Under the pieces are notes generated by a model that was not told the origin of the DNA, searched no databases, and saw nothing but the letters and a program-made list of their open reading frames with translations. This document shows, in pieces, positions 6,514 to 8,110 of a stretch of 8,110 nt of DNA (within the stretch, counting starts at the first letter, position 1; every line of letters begins with the position of its first letter). The position numbers and the translations under genes are program-made. The DNA is from Pseudomonadota bacterium (GTDB lineage: Bacteria; SAR324; XYD2-FULL-50-16; JAHJRI01): contig JAKSDL010000844.1 of assembly GCA_022360105.1 (NCBI GenBank), forward strand, positions 1 through 8,110, read 5' to 3'.

Positions 6514-6554
6514 ATAAACCTTACCCTTTTAAATCTTCAAAAGAGAATAGTGAC

Positions 6555-7583
6555 GTGAAGTTTGTCGATTCAGCCAAAATCTTTGTTAAATCAGGAAAAG
6601 GTGGGGCCGGTTGCGCTTCCATGCGAAGAGAAAAATTCATTGAATTTGGCGGACCGAATGGCGGAGACGGGGGAAGAGGCGGTAGCGTCTATTTTGAAGG
6701 TGATTCCAGATTAACCAGTCTTCAAGACTACCGATTGCACCCCCACCAAAAGGCAGGCAACGGCATGCCGGGTCAAGGCGACAATAAGTACGGAAAATCC
6801 GGGGAAGACAAAATAATCCGGGTTCCTCTGGGTACCATTATAATCAATGACGATACGGACGAAATCATTCTGGAGATCCTGGAAGAGAATAAGATTCTGT
6901 TGCTGAAAGGCGGCAAAGGCGGACTCGGCAACGTTCATTTTAAGTCCAGTACCAATCGTGCTCCCAGGTATGCCCAACCCGGAGAACCCGGACAGGAAAT
7001 GACAATCCGCCTGGAATTGAAAATCATGGCAGATGTCGGCCTGGTTGGATTTCCCAATGCAGGAAAGTCGACCTTCATTTCGTCTATATCCAACGCAAAA
7101 CCCAAAATAGCGGACTATCCGTTTACTACTCTTGTACCAAATCTTGGCGTTGTTCAGGTTGCCAACCATAAAACCTTTGTTGTGGCTGATATACCCGGCA
7201 TAATCGAAGATGCGCACCTGGGATCAGGACTGGGGGATCAATTTCTCAAACATATCCAGCGAACCTCGGTTTTGGCATTTTTGATCGACAGCTCGGATCT
7301 GGTCGCAAAACCGCCAGTGGAAGTGTATAAAGTATTGTTGAATGAACTGGAACAGTATGAAGCGGAACTGTTGAAAAAACAGCGAATAATCCTGCTTACT
7401 AAAATCGACTCCATCAGGGAAGATCTGGATATTGAGAAGATAATCACAGAATTCAGGGAGTTGGGTGAGGAACTTCTGCCCATCTCAAGTGTCAGCCGAA
7501 AAGGACTCGACAAAGCCTGTTATCGTTTGTCTGACATTGTTGATCACCACCGCGCTACGTCTTCTTCAATCGAATCAAGATAA
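6555..7583 (+). CDS. obgE: Obg-family ribosome-associated GTPase
   Basis: A 342-residue GTPase that, in studied bacteria, binds the 50S subunit and links ribosome assembly with growth and stress signalling. Residues 1-158 are the glycine-rich Obg fold (MKFVDSAKIFVKSGKGGAG, GGPNGGDGGRGG, GGKGGLGNVHFKSS, QPGEPGQE). The G domain follows: G1 GFPNAGKST at 165-173, switch I DYPFTT at 187-192, G3 DIPG at 212-215, G4 TKID at 282-285 and G5 SSVSRKGL at 311-318. In G4, Thr replaces the usual Asn of NKxD. There is no long C-terminal extension of the OCT type. The start is GTG at 6555, fixed by the conserved N-terminal MKFVD and by AAGAGA at 6541-6546, eight bases upstream. The usual neighbours rplU and rpmA are not upstream here. 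The last 29 bases overlap the end of the opposite-strand lptG-like gene. Confidence 0.96.
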   Translation: MKFVDSAKIFVKSGKGGAGCASMRREKFIEFGGPNGGDGGRGGSVYFEGDSRLTSLQDYRLHPHQKAGNGMPGQGDNKYGKSGEDKIIRVPLGTIIINDDTDEIILEILEENKILLLKGGKGGLGNVHFKSSTNRAPRYAQPGEPGQEMTIRLELKIMADVGLVGFPNAGKSTFISSISNAKPKIADYPFTTLVPNLGVVQVANHKTFVVADIPGIIEDAHLGSGLGDQFLKHIQRTSVLAFLIDSSDLVAKPPVEVYKVLLNELEQYEAELLKKQRIILLTKIDSIREDLDIEKIITEFRELGEELLPISSVSRKGLDKACYRLSDIVDHHRATSSSIESR

Positions 7584-8110
7584 AGGCCAGTATAAGAAAT
7601 CCTACATTGGCTCCAAACGCCGAAACCCCCATTGGTAACATCCCTGTCGTATTAAACGATAATAAAATTTGATCTACCAACCAGAAGACAAATCCCAATA
7701 CAATCGAAACAACGATACCTGTTCGGACGTTTGCTGACCGTCCCGAATAGATTGAAAAAGGCAGTGCCAGTAAAATCATGACAAAAATAGAAAACAACCC
7801 GGCAATTTTCTGATACAAGGCGAACAGATCAGGATTATAATTGACCGCACCTTTCCGCTTGATTCGAATTTCAGAAATTAAGGAACCAAAGCCGGTATAT
7901 TTGGGATTGACCAGTTCTTTGGTAAATACCACAGGCATTTCATCCACGGCAGTTTTTAAACTGTTTTCCACTGATTGTCGAATGCCTTTTTCATGGAATT
8001 CAATTCGTCTTTCCTGCCCTATCTCCCAGGACTCATCTTTTCTGGAAAGAACACTGGAAAATCCTGTGGTTTCGATTCTTTTATCCTTTCCAAAAGAAAA
8101 AAAGCGGCTT
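7555..8110 (-). CDS. lptG: LptF/LptG-family LPS export permease, C-terminal part (probably LptG)
   Basis: The minus strand is open from the right edge to a TAG at 7557-7555, giving the last about 184 residues of a protein that begins beyond the window. The GTG at 7971 is an internal valine, since homologous-looking sequence continues upstream (TTGFSSVLSRKDESWEIGQ and onward). The first part is a polar, beta-rich stretch fitting the periplasmic jellyroll of YjgP/YjgQ permeases. The end has three hydrophobic segments: around YQKIAGLFSIFVMILLALPF, around GIVVSIVLGFVFWLVDQILL and around GANVGFLILAFILIRL. LptF and LptG form the inner-membrane part of the LptB2FG transporter that extracts lipopolysaccharide. 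The 'ALPFSIYSGRSANVRTGI' and 'GMLP' stretches look more like LptG than LptF, but this is a judgement from memory of the families. The gene converges on obgE with a 29-base overlap. Confidence 0.8.
   Translation of the reverse strand, partial: SRFFSFGKDKRIETTGFSSVLSRKDESWEIGQERRIEFHEKGIRQSVENSLKTAVDEMPVVFTKELVNPKYTGFGSLISEIRIKRKGAVNYNPDLFALYQKIAGLFSIFVMILLALPFSIYSGRSANVRTGIVVSIVLGFVFWLVDQILLSFNTTGMLPMGVSAFGANVGFLILAFILIRLKKT

Noticed and set aside
6711..7217. Minus-strand open frame of 168 codons inside obgE
   Set aside because: It is entirely antisense to the highly conserved Obg fold and G domain, with no domain of its own.
7971..7971. GTG at 7971 as the start of a short 138-residue minus-strand gene
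   Set aside because: The frame stays open to the window edge, and the upstream residues continue a plausible LptG periplasmic domain, so this codon is an internal valine.
1..8110. CRISPR array, tRNA, insertion sequence, toxin-antitoxin or defence system
   Set aside because: No regularly spaced repeats, cloverleaf, transposase motif or defence-gene signature was seen. RadC proteins sometimes occur near mobile islands, but here the neighbours are core genes.

Overview
The window comes from a Gram-negative, outer-membrane-bearing bacterium: it carries Tol envelope genes and part of a lipopolysaccharide-export permease. The gene content, a YbgF/CpoB with a lipoprotein-type leader, a TonB-like TolA and the moderately AT-leaning sequence would fit a Desulfobacterota (deltaproteobacterial) genome. 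That placement is an inference from gene style, not a match to a known genome.

Positions 1 to about 6293 hold seven genes on the + strand with short gaps (about 10 to 40 bases) and look like one transcription unit: the 3' end of tolR, tolA, tolB, cpoB, a Nit1-type carbon-nitrogen hydrolase, a Sir2/CobB deacylase, and a long RadC protein. The first four are the trans-envelope Tol machine: TolR in the inner membrane, TolA spanning the periplasm, TolB as a periplasmic propeller, and CpoB as a coiled-coil/TPR coordinator. Pal, which usually lies between tolB and cpoB, is absent here. The next three are housekeeping or metabolite-repair enzymes with no obvious envelope role.

Positions 6294-6554 are the only sizeable non-coding stretch (261 bases). 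It holds a plausible sigma-70 promoter, a perfect 10-base palindrome, a 13-base inverted repeat with long spacing, and a short imperfect direct repeat, all upstream of obgE. obgE starts with GTG and encodes an Obg GTPase. It converges on, and overlaps by 29 bases, the 3' end of a minus-strand lptG-like permease gene that runs off the right edge.

The most notable item is the RadC-family gene. It is about twice the usual RadC length, its own helix-hairpin-helix looks degenerate, and it has an N-terminal extension ending in a four-cysteine cluster very like the iron-sulfur loop of Nth/MutY DNA glycosylases. Otherwise the window is largely ordinary core-genome content, and I see no mobile element, CRISPR array or RNA gene.
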